From Trinickia dabaoshanensis (GTDB taxonomy: Bacteria > Pseudomonadota > Gammaproteobacteria > Burkholderiales > Burkholderiaceae): DNA of 64,000 nt. Of the stretch, positions 1 to 8,337 are shown one piece after another. Each line of letters opens with the position of its first letter. Position 1 is the first letter of the stretch. The DNA lies in assembly GCF_002879885.1 (NCBI RefSeq), contig NZ_PNYA01000011.1, forward strand, positions 62,001 through 126,000. The letters are read 5' to 3'. The notes below the pieces were generated by a model. It worked only from the letters and a program-made list of their open reading frames with translations, ran no database searches and had not been told where the DNA came from. The position numbers and the translations under genes were made by a program.

Positions 1-1156
1 AGGGCAGATCTCGCCCGGCTATGCCGCGCCATGGGCCGCGCCCGGCGTACCGCTCAAAGCAGTGAAATGGATGTTCCAGAAGCACGCGCCTCTCGCAATC
101 CGTCTGGACGGCACGCAGTTCCAATTGCGCTGGATGTGGCAGATGCTGCAAAACTGCACCGCCGAGCGCTATGCCGTCAATAAAGGCCGGATGGTGCGCC
201 TCGCCGAATACAGCCGCGACTGTTTGCAGGCGTTGCGCGCCGATACCGGCATCGAATACGAAGGCCGCACGGGCGGCACGCTGCAAGTGTTCCGCACGCA
301 GCAGCAACTCGACGGCGCACAAAAAGACATCGCCGTGCTGAAGGACGCCAACGTGCCGTACGAGCTCTTGAGCCCCACCGAGCTCGCACGCGCCGAACCG
401 GCGCTTGCCGCCGTCTCGCATAAGCTCACAGGCGGCCTGCGGTTGCCTGGCGACGAAACGGGCGACTGCCAACTGTTCACCACGCGTTTGGCCGCACTTG
501 CCGAATCGCTCGGCGTGAAGTTCCGGTTCAACACGCCGATCGATGCGCTGGAAATGGCGGGTGGCCGCATCGCGGGCGTCCGTTGCGGCGGCGAAACGCT
601 GCGCGCCGACGCCTACGTGGTCGCCCTCGGCTCGTACTCCACTCGGTTCCTGTCGGGCATCGTGAAGATCCCGGTTTACCCGCTCAAGGGCTACTCGATC
701 ACGGCACCGATCGTCGATGCCGCCAAGGCCCCCGTATCCACGGTGCTCGACGAGACGTACAAGATCGCCATTACCCGCTTCGACGATCGTATTCGCGTCG
801 GCGGGATGGCTGAAATCGTCGGCTTCGACAAGAAGCTGCGTCAAGCGCGCCGCGATACGCTCGAAATGTGCGTGAACGATCTGTTCCCCGGCGGCGGCGA
901 TACGGCACAAGCATCGTTCTGGACGGGCCTGCGCCCGATGACGCCGGACGGCACCCCGGTCGTCGGCCGCACGCCGGTATCGAATCTGTTCTTGAACACG
1001 GGACATGGCACGCTGGGTTGGACGATGTCGTGCGGTTCGGGCCAGTTGCTCGCCGATCTCATCTCGGGACGCAGGCCGGCCATTCAATCGGACGACCTCT
1101 CCGTTCATCGCTATCTCGGCGAGCTCGGAGCCACCCCGCAACCCGCTTACGCGTAA
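1..1156 (+). CDS. dadA: D-amino-acid dehydrogenase small subunit, 5' end outside window
   Basis: FAD-dependent oxidative deamination of D-amino acids (D-alanine in catabolism) at the inner membrane. The reading frame is open from base 2, so the gene enters from the left. About 384 residues are visible against roughly 430 for the family, so the N-terminal GxGxxG dinucleotide-binding motif lies off the window. The C-terminal FAD-contact region with [14 protein letters not shown] (about bases 1000-1042) is intact, as is the segment [16 protein letters not shown] typical of DadA. It is followed by a strong terminator and is convergent with etfA. The family call is firm; the start cannot be judged here. 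Confidence 0.93.
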   Translation, partial: GQISPGYAAPWAAPGVPLKAVKWMFQKHAPLAIRLDGTQFQLRWMWQMLQNCTAERYAVNKGRMVRLAEYSRDCLQALRADTGIEYEGRTGGTLQVFRTQQQLDGAQKDIAVLKDANVPYELLSPTELARAEPALAAVSHKLTGGLRLPGDETGDCQLFTTRLAALAESLGVKFRFNTPIDALEMAGGRIAGVRCGGETLRADAYVVALGSYSTRFLSGIVKIPVYPLKGYSITAPIVDAAKAPVSTVLDETYKIAITRFDDRIRVGGMAEIVGFDKKLRQARRDTLEMCVNDLFPGGGDTAQASFWTGLRPMTPDGTPVVGRTPVSNLFLNTGHGTLGWTMSCGSGQLLADLISGRRPAIQSDDLSVHRYLGELGATPQPAYA

Positions 1157-1195
1157 CGGCTCGCGCATACCCTCAGTAGCCGGAAGCACCACGAG

Positions 1196-1225
1196 CGGCG
1201 CCCCAACCGGGCGCCGTTTGTTTTT
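1196..1225 (+). terminator. Intrinsic terminator after dadA
   Basis: A perfect 8-bp stem (CGGCGCCC at 1196-1203, GGGCGCCG at 1209-1216) with a 5-nt loop is followed by TTTGTTTTT. It lies 40 bases after the dadA stop and matches rho-independent architecture. Confidence 0.85.
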
Positions 1226-1277
1226 GGTGGCGTTTTCGGCAGCATCGGAACTGCTTCCGATAACGCGAAGAAGCACG

Positions 1278-1312
1278 AAAAAAGGGGCGCCGCTCACGCG
1301 CGCCCCCTTTTG
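1278..1312 (-). terminator. Intrinsic terminator after etfA
   Basis: A stem of about 11 bp with a one-base bulge (AAAAGGGGCGC at 1280-1290 with its complement at 1300-1311) gives, read on the minus strand, a GC-rich hairpin followed by TTTTTTC. It lies about 40 bases past the etfA stop. The plus-strand side also ends in TTTT, so it may act in both directions. Confidence 0.78.
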
Positions 1313-1351
1313 CTTCCATCGTCGGGCGCCTGCTTTCGCGGCGCCGCTCGC

Positions 1352-2287
1352 TTAGCCCAAGGCGTTCACGAGTTCCGGCACGACCGTGAACAAGTCGCCC
1401 ACGAGACCGTAATCGGCCACGCTGAAAATCGGCGCTTCCGGATCCTTGTTAATCGCCACGATCACCTTCGAATCCTTCATCCCGGCCAAGTGCTGGATCG
1501 CACCCGAGATACCCACGGCCACGTACAGTTGCGGCGCAACGATCTTACCCGTCTGCCCCACCTGATAGTCGTTCGGCACGTAGCCGGCGTCCACCGCTGC
1601 GCGCGAGGCGCCCAGCGCCGCGCCGAGCTTGTCCGCCAGCGGCTCGAGCACCTTCGTGTAGTTCTCGCCGCTGCCGAGACCGCGGCCGCCCGAGACGATG
1701 ATGTTCGCGCTCGTGAGCTCCGGACGATCGAGCTTCGTGACTTCGCGATTCACGAACTGCGAGACGCCGCGATCGGCTGCCGCTTCGATCTTCTGGACCG
1801 ATGCGCTACCGCCTTCGCTGGCGACGGCGTCGAAGCCCGTTGCACGCACGGTGACCACCTTGATCGGATCGGTCGATTGCACCGTCGCGATCGCGTTGCC
1901 CGCGTAGATCGGGCGCTCGAACGTATCGGCCGATACGACCGCCGTGATTTCGCTGATCTGCGCCACGTCTAGCTTGGCCGCCACGCGCGGCGCCACGTTC
2001 TTGCCGTAGGCGGTGGCGGGCGCCACGATGTGCGAGTAGTCCTTCGCGATGTTCAGCACGGTGGCTTCGACGTTTTCGGCCAAGCCTTCGGCCAGTTGCG
2101 GCGCGTCGGCCAGCAGCACCTTCGCCACGCCGGCGATCTTCGCCGCGGCGTCGGCAGCGGCTTGAGCGTTGTGGCCCGCCACCAGCACGTGCACGTCGCC
2201 GCCGATCTTTTGGGCGGCGGCAACGGTGTTCAGCGTCGCACCCTTGATGGACGCGTTGTCGTGTTCAGCAATAACCAGAATCGTCAT
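1352..2287 (-). CDS. etfA: Electron transfer flavoprotein alpha subunit
   Basis: FAD-carrying subunit of the ETF heterodimer, which takes electrons from acyl-CoA and other dehydrogenases and passes them to ETF:quinone oxidoreductase. 311 residues. The C-terminal FAD domain shows the family signature [13 protein letters not shown]...A-I-N at about residues 254-280, and [10 protein letters not shown] further upstream. The start at 2287 gives [11 protein letters not shown], the usual family N-terminus; an in-frame ATG 18 bases upstream is less likely. A GGGGAGCGAGAG stretch precedes the chosen start. It lies 14 bases after etfB, so the two are cotranscribed. Confidence 0.96.
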   Translation of the reverse strand: MTILVIAEHDNASIKGATLNTVAAAQKIGGDVHVLVAGHNAQAAADAAAKIAGVAKVLLADAPQLAEGLAENVEATVLNIAKDYSHIVAPATAYGKNVAPRVAAKLDVAQISEITAVVSADTFERPIYAGNAIATVQSTDPIKVVTVRATGFDAVASEGGSASVQKIEAAADRGVSQFVNREVTKLDRPELTSANIIVSGGRGLGSGENYTKVLEPLADKLGAALGASRAAVDAGYVPNDYQVGQTGKIVAPQLYVAVGISGAIQHLAGMKDSKVIVAINKDPEAPIFSVADYGLVGDLFTVVPELVNALG

Positions 2288-2301
2288 GTCTCTCGCTCCC
2301 C

Positions 2302-3051
2302 TCACAGCACCTTGGCTTCGGTCTTCAGCTTCTCGACCAGCGTCTGCACGTCCGGCACCATCACACCGGCGCTACGCTTGGGCGGCTCGGTCACCTTCAG
2401 CGTCTTCAAGCGAGGCGCGACGTCCACGCCGAGGTCTTCGGGCTTGATCGTTTCCAACGGCTTTTTCTTCGCCTTCATGATGTTGGGCAGCGTCACGTAG
2501 CGCGGCTCGTTCAGGCGCAGATCCGTCGTCACGACAGCGGGCAGGCTCAAAGTCAGCGTTTCCGCGCCGCCGTCCACTTCGCGGGCAACCGTTGCACGGC
2601 CGTCCGCTACCGTGACCTTCGAGGCGAACGTCGCTTGCGGCAGGCCAGCCAACGCAGCGAGCATCTGACCCGTTTGGTTCGAGTCGTCGTCGATCGCTTG
2701 CTTGCCCAAAATCACGAGCTGCGGCTGTTCCTTGTCGACGAGCGCCTTGAGCAGCTTGGCCACCGCCAGCGGCTGCAGGTCTTCGTTCGATTCGATGAGG
2801 ATCGCCCGATCGGCACCAATCGCCAGCGCCGTGCGCAGCGTCTCTTGCGCTTGCGCCACGCCGGCCGACACCGCCACCACTTCCGTGGCCACGCCCGCTT
2901 CCTTCAGACGCACCGCCTCTTCAACGGCGATCTCGTCGAACGGGTTCATCGACATCTTCACATTCGCAATGTCGACCCCCGTGCCGTCCGACTTCACCCG
3001 GACCTTGACGTTGTAGTCGACCACGCGCTTGACAGGCACCAAAATTTTCAT
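2302..3051 (-). CDS. etfB: Electron transfer flavoprotein beta subunit
   Basis: AMP-binding partner of EtfA in the ETF heterodimer. 249 residues starting [14 protein letters not shown], the standard EtfB opening; the upstream ATG at 3057 adds only two residues. The beta-subunit signature is visible as [12 protein letters not shown]...LPAVVTTDL in the middle of the protein. First gene of the etfBA pair, with a good -10 hexamer about 40 bases upstream. ETF in this setting normally serves fatty-acid and amino-acid oxidation; no dedicated dehydrogenase is adjacent. Confidence 0.96.
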   Translation of the reverse strand: MKILVPVKRVVDYNVKVRVKSDGTGVDIANVKMSMNPFDEIAVEEAVRLKEAGVATEVVAVSAGVAQAQETLRTALAIGADRAILIESNEDLQPLAVAKLLKALVDKEQPQLVILGKQAIDDDSNQTGQMLAALAGLPQATFASKVTVADGRATVAREVDGGAETLTLSLPAVVTTDLRLNEPRYVTLPNIMKAKKKPLETIKPEDLGVDVAPRLKTLKVTEPPKRSAGVMVPDVQTLVEKLKTEAKVL

Positions 3052-3091
3052 GCACACGCTCCAAAGTTACGAATACGTCAACCCAGCGGCC

Positions 3092-3097
3092 ATTATA
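3092..3097 (-). promoter_or_regulatory. etfB: Candidate -10 element for etfBA
   Basis: Minus-strand TATAAT, a perfect sigma-70 -10 hexamer, 41 bases upstream of the etfB ATG. The expected -35 position (about 3114-3120) is GC-rich with only a weak match, so the assignment rests on the -10 and location. Confidence 0.5.
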
Positions 3098-3158
3098 GCG
3101 ACAGCGCCCGCCGCGACCGCACTAACCGACGGTTCGGCAAAGCCCCAATGGGCAAACC

Positions 3159-3197
3159 GGCCGGCCCATGTCGGGCCGGCCCGTGGGACTGGCCCAC
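3159..3197. repeat. Two adjacent GC-rich palindromes between metI and etfB
   Basis: A 9-bp perfect inverted repeat (GGCCGGCCC at 3159-3167 and GGGCCGGCC at 3173-3181, 5-nt loop) is followed at once by GTGGG-ACTGG-CCCAC (about 3183-3197). Neither is followed by a T run. It could be a factor-dependent termination or mRNA-stability element, or part of a dispersed palindrome family. Confidence 0.5.
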
Positions 3198-3232
3198 AGC
3201 AGGCTGAGCCGCTTCACAATTACGAACGATCG

Positions 3233-3263
3233 TTTTATTTTAATAAGGAAGCGCCCGAGGCGC
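3233..3263 (-). terminator. Intrinsic terminator after metNI
   Basis: Read on the minus strand, GCGCC-TCG-GGCGC (3263-3251) is followed by TTCCTTATTAAAATAAAA. It begins 40 bases after the metI stop, so transcription of metNI appears to end here. This argues against a further downstream metQ in the operon. Confidence 0.7.
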
Positions 3264-3302
3264 CAGGTCCCGTTTCGACCATGGCCTCTAACGCTCCTTG
3301 AC

Positions 3303-3956
3303 TCACCGATGACTCAACCGGCGCACCACCCAATCGCCGAACGATTGCACGAGCTGCACGAAAACGATCAGGATCACGACGACCACCACCATCACTTCGG
3401 GCAAGAACCGCTGATAACCGTACCGGATGCCCAAATCACCCAACCCGCCGCCGCCGATCGCGCCCGCCATCGCCGAATAGCCGACGAGCGAGACAAAGGT
3501 GATCGTGAGCCCGGCGACGATGCCGGGCAACGCTTCGGGCAACAAGACCTTGAAGACGATTTGACGCGTCGTGGCGCCGAGCGCCTCGGCGGTCTCGATC
3601 AGGCCGCGATCGACTTCGCGCAGCGCCGTTTCGACGAGCCGCGCGAAGAACGGCGCGCACGCGATCGTGAGCGGCACGACGGCGGCCGCCGTGCCGATCG
3701 ACGTGCCGACGACGAGCCGCGTGAACGGAATCACCGCAACGAGCAAGATGATGAACGGGGTCGAGCGCACCGCGTTCACGGTCAGGCCCATCACGCGATT
3801 GGCCGTCACGCTTTGCAACACGCCGCCGCGATCGGTCAGGAACAACAGCACGCCGAGCGGCAAGCCGACGAGCGCGCCGACGGCGCCGGAGATGCCCACC
3901 ATGATCAGCGTCTCCCAGAACGACTGGACGAACATCGAAGACATTTCACTGAACAT
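3303..3956 (-). CDS. metI: D-methionine ABC transporter permease MetI
   Basis: Inner-membrane permease of the MetNIQ methionine importer. 217 residues with about five hydrophobic segments. The cytoplasmic coupling loop that contacts the ATPase is seen as [20 protein letters not shown]. The start at 3956 is set by GGAGGAG seven bases upstream; longer in-frame starts would lie inside metN. The gene overlaps the 3' end of metN by 11 bases, indicating translational coupling. The usual next gene, metQ (substrate-binding lipoprotein), is not here; a terminator and then etfB follow. Confidence 0.93.
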   Translation of the reverse strand: MFSEMSSMFVQSFWETLIMVGISGAVGALVGLPLGVLLFLTDRGGVLQSVTANRVMGLTVNAVRSTPFIILLVAVIPFTRLVVGTSIGTAAAVVPLTIACAPFFARLVETALREVDRGLIETAEALGATTRQIVFKVLLPEALPGIVAGLTITFVSLVGYSAMAGAIGGGGLGDLGIRYGYQRFLPEVMVVVVVILIVFVQLVQSFGDWVVRRLSHR

Positions 3957-4980
3957 GCGAGAGCTCCTCCACGACGACGCCTTGCTCACGCAAGAAATGA
4001 AGCGCCGCGCTCAATTGCTCCGGCTCGCCCCCGGCGAGCACGGCAAGCGAACCGAATGCCCGTCCTTGAATCTCGTCGACCTGCCCGTGCAGGATGTTGA
4101 AATCGAGCGAGTAGCGACGGATCGTTTCCGATAGGATCGGCCGATCCACGCCCGCGCCGGCGAATGCCAGGCGCAGCAATCGCCCATCGCCGGCTTGCAG
4201 TTGCGACGCGACGCGCGCCTTCACGGCGCTCGGCAGTTCATGCGCGATGACGTCGCCGAGCAACGCCCGCGTGACGGCGTGACGGGGCTTGAGAAATACG
4301 TCGATGACGTCGCCCTCTTCCACCACGCGCCCGGCATCGAGCACGGCCACGCGATCGCACACGTCCTTGATCACCTCCATCTGGTGCGTGATGAGCACGA
4401 TGGTCAGGTTCAACTCGCGGTTGATGCGTCTGAGCAGTTCGAGAATCGAGCGCGTCGTCTCGGGATCGAGTGCCGAGGTGGCCTCGTCCGAGAGCAGCAC
4501 CTTCGGCCGGCTCGCCAACGCGCGAGCAATGCCGACGCGCTGCTTTTGTCCGCCGCTGATGCGCGCGGGATAGCGATCCTTGAGCGCGGCGAGCCCGACG
4601 AGATCGAGCAGCGGCAACACCGCCGCTTCGATCTCGGTGCGCTTCATGCCCGCGAGCTCGAGCGGCAACGCGACGTTCTCGAAGACCGTTCGCGAACTGA
4701 GCAAATTGAAGTGCTGAAACACCATGCCGATTTCGCGGCGCGCCTCGCGCAACTGCGGCGCGGTAAGCGTGTTCAACCGCTTTCCGTCGACCACGACGTC
4801 GCCGGCACTGGGCCGCGTAAGCAGATTGATCGTGCGCACGAGCGTGCTCTTGCCCGCACCGCTACGGCCGATGATGCCGAAGATCTGTCCCGCCGGAATA
4901 CTCAAATTGATGTCGTGCAGCGCATCGATCCAACCGTTCGGGCCGGCGAAACGCTGCGAGAGATGGCGTAGTTCGATCAT
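3946..4980 (-). CDS. metN: Methionine import ATP-binding protein MetN
   Basis: ATPase subunit of the methionine ABC importer, 344 residues, as in E. coli. Walker [10 protein letters not shown] is at residues 38-46; the signature ISGGQKQR and Walker [13 protein letters not shown] follow. The C-terminal ~75 residues match the NIL ligand-sensing domain that gives transinhibition by methionine. The start at 4980 ([11 protein letters not shown]) is the family start; a longer frame reaching 5130 has no family resemblance there. Unusually, no Shine-Dalgarno sequence precedes the ATG. Instead a terminator-like hairpin and U-run end at the start codon (separate entry). Confidence 0.95.
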   Translation of the reverse strand: MIELRHLSQRFAGPNGWIDALHDINLSIPAGQIFGIIGRSGAGKSTLVRTINLLTRPSAGDVVVDGKRLNTLTAPQLREARREIGMVFQHFNLLSSRTVFENVALPLELAGMKRTEIEAAVLPLLDLVGLAALKDRYPARISGGQKQRVGIARALASRPKVLLSDEATSALDPETTRSILELLRRINRELNLTIVLITHQMEVIKDVCDRVAVLDAGRVVEEGDVIDVFLKPRHAVTRALLGDVIAHELPSAVKARVASQLQAGDGRLLRLAFAGAGVDRPILSETIRRYSLDFNILHGQVDEIQGRAFGSLAVLAGGEPEQLSAALHFLREQGVVVEELSHVQ

Positions 4981-5048
4981 GAAAAAGCAAAACGGCGGGC
5001 ACCCGTGCCGACCGGAGCTTTTCCGATCGACCCGCTCGGCCGCCGTTT
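4981..5048 (-). promoter_or_regulatory. metN: Structured metN leader: terminator-like hairpin abutting the start codon
   Basis: On the minus strand a 22-nt hairpin (5014-4993; two 10-nt arms with one mismatch and one wobble around a GG loop) is followed by TTTTGCTTTTTC and then directly by the metN ATG. A competing longer pairing exists between AAACGGCGG at 5048-5040 and CCGCCGTTT at 4998-4990, which would break up the terminator-like hairpin. Two mutually exclusive folds just before a methionine-transport gene suggest attenuation or start-site occlusion. I do not recognise a known riboswitch class. Confidence 0.4.
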
Positions 5049-5078
5049 GAACATTGAGAAAAAGGAAGACGACGTGCG

Positions 5079-5108
5079 ATTTTATCGCGCCGCACAAATA
5101 GCGTTTAA
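5079..5108 (-). promoter_or_regulatory. metN: Candidate sigma-70 promoter for metNI
   Basis: Minus-strand TTAAAC (5108-5103), an 18-bp spacer and TAAAAT (5084-5079). The -10 matches five of six and the -35 three of six consensus positions. The transcript would have a leader of about 90 nt containing the hairpin described above. Confidence 0.4.
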
Positions 5109-5231
5109 TAATTAATTTCCACGCCTTCATGACTGAACGCTATTAGAGGCGAACGCCGTTGCCTCGAGGGCATGGTGGCCGTGTCGAACGGCTATGATCC
5201 AGCGCACAACACACACCAACGGAGACGCGCC

Positions 5232-6155
5232 ATGTCGACGACGGCCTCGCCACACGATCCAACCACGACACCCGCGACATCCGCGACCAAGAGCCGCATA
5301 GCCGCCGCGCCGTCGCCGGCCGGCTTCGTTCGCACGGCCGACGGCATCGAACTCGCACTCTATCGGTGGCCCAGTGCCGGGCCGGTGAGAGCGACGGTGG
5401 CGTTGTTGCATGGGCTAGCCGAACATGCCGGCCGCTATGCCGCGCTCGCGGAGCGGCTCGGCGCAGCCGGGATCGAACTGGTCGCGATCGACTTGCGCGG
5501 CCACGGACGCTCGCCCGGCGAGCGAACCTGGGTCACCCATTTCGATGCCTATCTGGACGACGCCCGGGCACTGCTCGAAGCGGCGGCACGTGCCGGCACG
5601 CCGCTCTTTTTGATGGGCCACAGCATGGGAGGCACGATCGCGACGCTGTTCGCGATCGACCGGCTGCGAGCCTTCGCCGACGAGCGGCATCCCGTGGCGG
5701 GACTGATTCTCTCGAGCCCCGCGCTCGCGCCCGGCAAGGATGTGCCGCGCTGGATGCTGGCTGCGAGCCGCATCGTCAGCCGCGTGTGGCCTCGCTACAA
5801 GGCGATGCGGATCGAGCCCGCGCTGCTCTCGCGCGATCCGCTCATGGTCGAAGCGAACCGCACCGATCCGCTCGTCCATCATGGCGCCGTGCCCGCCCGG
5901 ACAGGCGAGCAGATCCTCGCTGCGATGGCGCGGATCGAGCAGGGACGCGCTTCCCTGCGGCTACCGGTGTTGGTTTATCACGGGACCGCCGACAAGCTCA
6001 CCGAGCCCGAAGGCAGCCGCGCGTTCGCCGCGCAGGTGGGCAGCGCGGACCGAACGTTGACGCTTTACGAAGGCGCCTACCACGAGACGATGAACGATCT
6101 CGATCGCGACCGGGTGATCGATGCGTTGATCGAGTGGATATCGGCCCATGCCTGA
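5232..6155 (+). CDS. Alpha/beta hydrolase, monoacylglycerol lipase/lysophospholipase type
   Basis: Serine hydrolase of the Hydrolase_4 (PldB/monoglyceride lipase) family, expected to cleave acyl esters of mono-glycerides or lysophospholipids. 307 residues. The nucleophile elbow GHSMGG places the catalytic serine near residue 131; the acid is probably in HGTADKLTEPEG and the histidine in EGAYHETMND near the C-terminus. The HGLAEHAGRY and DLRGHGRS motifs are typical of this branch. The first ~30 residues are Ser/Thr/Ala-rich and poorly conserved. The start at 5232 is supported by GGAG eight bases upstream. Divergent from metN. The precise substrate is unknown. Confidence 0.85.
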   Translation: MSTTASPHDPTTTPATSATKSRIAAAPSPAGFVRTADGIELALYRWPSAGPVRATVALLHGLAEHAGRYAALAERLGAAGIELVAIDLRGHGRSPGERTWVTHFDAYLDDARALLEAAARAGTPLFLMGHSMGGTIATLFAIDRLRAFADERHPVAGLILSSPALAPGKDVPRWMLAASRIVSRVWPRYKAMRIEPALLSRDPLMVEANRTDPLVHHGAVPARTGEQILAAMARIEQGRASLRLPVLVYHGTADKLTEPEGSRAFAAQVGSADRTLTLYEGAYHETMNDLDRDRVIDALIEWISAHA

Positions 6156-6212
6156 GCGCGGGGAGGCGGGAACGCTAACCTCAGCGCGAACGCCGGCGCA
6201 TCGAACACCGCG

Positions 6213-7043
6213 TCATTCCTTCCAGTTCGGACGGCGCTTTTCGACGAAGGCTTGCATACCTTCTTGCGCTGCTGGGTCGATCGCGTTGCAGGCAATCGTC
6301 TGCCCCGCCGCCTGGTACGCTGCCTCGATCCCCATTTCCAGTTGCCGATAGAAAAGCGACTTGCCCATGCGCACGGCGGCAGCCGGCTTCTCGCAGATTC
6401 GCTTGGCGAGCGCAGCCACGTCGGCATCGAGCGCGTCGAGCGGCGTCATGTGGTTAATGAGACCCAATTCGCGCGCCTTGGCCGCATCGATGAAATCGCC
6501 GGTCATGAGCATCTCGAACGCGGCTTTGCGCGGAATATTGCGCGAAAGCGGCACGGCGGGCGTGGCGCAGAACAAGCCGTAGTGAATGCCCGAAGTGGCG
6601 AAGCGCGCCGTATCGGCCGCCACGGCCAAGTCGCACATGGCGACGAGCTGGCAGCCTGCCGCCGTCGCCACCCCTTGCACGCGTGCGATGACAGGCTGCG
6701 GCATGCGCTGGATCGTCATCATCAGCGAAGAGCAGCGCGCGAACAGCGCCCGATAGAAATCGAGCGATGGGCTTGCCTGCAACTCCTTGAGATCGTGCCC
6801 CGCGCAGTACGCCCGCCCTTCGGCCGCCAGGACGACGACACGCGCGTCCGACCGAGCGATATCCGAGAGCGTCGCTTGCAATTCGTCGATCGCTTGCACC
6901 GACAGCGCATTGAACGCGTCGGGCCGATCGAGCGTCACGCGCACGACACCGGGCAGCCCGTATGCCGCAGGTTCGACCCGCAGTGTGGAGGAAGACGGAG
7001 AAGGAGAATCGGAGGGAGAAGCCGACGACACTGACTGATTCAT
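6213..7043 (-). CDS. Enoyl-CoA hydratase/isomerase family protein (ECHDC3-like)
   Basis: Crotonase-fold protein of 276 residues. The oxyanion-hole segment CAGHDLKEL is at about residues 80-88. The stretch GLFCATPAVPLSRNIPRK followed by FEMLMTGDFIDA resembles the ECHDC3 subgroup more than classical FadB-type hydratases. In that subgroup the catalytic glutamates are not both kept, so hydratase activity should not be assumed. The first ~25 residues are a Ser/Pro-rich low-complexity leader. Convergent with the lipase gene and upstream of the deacetylase-fold gene in the same direction, with a gap of about 95 bases. Confidence 0.85.
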   Translation of the reverse strand: MNQSVSSASPSDSPSPSSSTLRVEPAAYGLPGVVRVTLDRPDAFNALSVQAIDELQATLSDIARSDARVVVLAAEGRAYCAGHDLKELQASPSLDFYRALFARCSSLMMTIQRMPQPVIARVQGVATAAGCQLVAMCDLAVAADTARFATSGIHYGLFCATPAVPLSRNIPRKAAFEMLMTGDFIDAAKARELGLINHMTPLDALDADVAALAKRICEKPAAAVRMGKSLFYRQLEMGIEAAYQAAGQTIACNAIDPAAQEGMQAFVEKRRPNWKE

Positions 7044-7138
7044 GATGTTCCACTACCTATAGCGATAAACAACGGCATTCGTCCGAATGCGCGAACCGGC
7101 GCGGGGCGGCGTACGAGCGATCAGCTCGCTGCCCCGCG

Positions 7139-8062
7139 TCAAATTCCGGCCAACGCACGGACGTGCGCCACCACGCTGCGTCCAAGCGCCGATAAGTTAT
7201 AGCCGCCTTCGAGGCAACTCACGATGCGTCCGCGCGCGTGGCGTTCGGCGATGGCGCGCAGCTGCTGGGTGATCCACGTATAGTCGTTTTCGACGAGGCC
7301 CATGTTGCCGAGATCGTCCTCGCGATGCGCGTCGAATCCCGCGGAAACGAAGATCATCTCGGGCTTGAACGCCTCGAGCCGCGGCAGCCAGATCATATCG
7401 ATCGCTTCGCGCACGGCGCTACCGGGCGAGCGCGCCGGCATCGGCAAATTGACCATGTTCGGCGCTTGATTGTCGGCGCCGCTGAACGGATAGAACGGAT
7501 GCTGGAAGAAGCTGCACATCAGCACGCGTTCGTCGCCCGCGAATGCGGCCTCCGTCCCGTTACCGTGGTGGACGTCGAAATCGACGATCGCGACGCGCGC
7601 GAGACCATGCACTTCGAGCGCATGACGAGCGGCAATCGCCACGTTGTTGAAAAAGCAAAATCCCATGGCGCGCGCCGGCTCGGCGTGATGACCGGGCGGC
7701 CGTACGCTGCAAAACGCATTCTCGTAGCGCCCTTCGATGACGGCATCGGTCGCCGCGACCGCAGCTCCGGCCGCGCGCAGCGCCGCCTGCCACGTATGCG
7801 GATTCATGGCCGTGTCGGGATCGATCCACGCATACCCTTCGCGCGGCGCGCTGCGCTCGATGAACTCGATGTGCGCGCGCGTATGAACGCGGGCGAGATC
7901 GGCAACGTCGGCTAGCGGCGCGCTTTCGCGCTCGATCAGTTCGGCGATGCGACTCGAGATCAATTGATCCTCGATGGCGGTCAGTCGCTCCGGGCATTCC
8001 GGATGCCCCGGCCCCATCTCATGCAACAGGCAATCGGGGTGTGAATAGAAGGCGGTCGCCAT
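7139..8062 (-). CDS. Histone deacetylase-family (acetylpolyamine/AcuC-like) amidohydrolase
   Basis: Zinc amidohydrolase of the arginase/deacetylase fold, 307 residues. The catalytic dyad RPPGHH has its histidines at 125-126. Zinc ligands are expected at D163 and H165 in VDFDVHHGNG and D244 in AGFDAHRED, and the terminal glycine loop LEGGYNL is present. All active-site residues are therefore in place. Bacterial homologues deacetylate polyamines or proteins, or have unknown amide substrates; sequence alone does not choose. It precedes the crotonase gene in the same direction, which hints at acyl metabolism but does not show it. Confidence 0.9.
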   Translation of the reverse strand: MATAFYSHPDCLLHEMGPGHPECPERLTAIEDQLISSRIAELIERESAPLADVADLARVHTRAHIEFIERSAPREGYAWIDPDTAMNPHTWQAALRAAGAAVAATDAVIEGRYENAFCSVRPPGHHAEPARAMGFCFFNNVAIAARHALEVHGLARVAIVDFDVHHGNGTEAAFAGDERVLMCSFFQHPFYPFSGADNQAPNMVNLPMPARSPGSAVREAIDMIWLPRLEAFKPEMIFVSAGFDAHREDDLGNMGLVENDYTWITQQLRAIAERHARGRIVSCLEGGYNLSALGRSVVAHVRALAGI

Positions 8063-8096
8063 GATCGTTAGTGTGCCGCGCGGCGCGGCCTGTCTC

Positions 8097-8123
8097 CTGA
8101 GTTGCCTGAGTTGTTCGAGTTGC
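8097..8123. repeat. Short tandem repeat, 9 bp x 3
   Basis: CTGAGTTGC, CTGAGTTGT and TCGAGTTGC lie head to tail in the 275-base gap between the deacetylase gene and mltB. Apart from this repeat and a -10-like hexamer near mltB, I see nothing gene-like in that gap. Confidence 0.6.
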
Positions 8124-8304
8124 TCGACCCGCCCTCGATTCGGCCGGTGATCGGGCTACGTTACCACAGCCTGCCCCGCGCATCGTCTTGCGCCGCACTC
8201 AACGATCGTTGCGCGGCATCGAAGGTGGGGCCGCGCATGTCCGGCATGTAGGGCGAAAGCCACCGATTCGCCGCGCGGCGGTTCCGCGTGCGGCGACCGT
8301 TCGT

Positions 8305-8310
8305 TATACT
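8305..8310 (+). promoter_or_regulatory. mltB: Candidate -10 element for mltB
   Basis: TATACT lies 28 bases upstream of the mltB ATG. The -35 region 17 bp upstream (TTCCGC) is a poor match, so this is tentative. Confidence 0.35.
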
Positions 8311-8337
8311 GCGCCGAACCCTTGCCCTTGCTCTCCT

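Noticed and set aside
3057-3302. Degenerate metQ between metI and etfB
   Set aside because: No lipobox, no MetQ-like sequence in any frame, and a terminator follows metI; the space holds palindromes and the etfB promoter.
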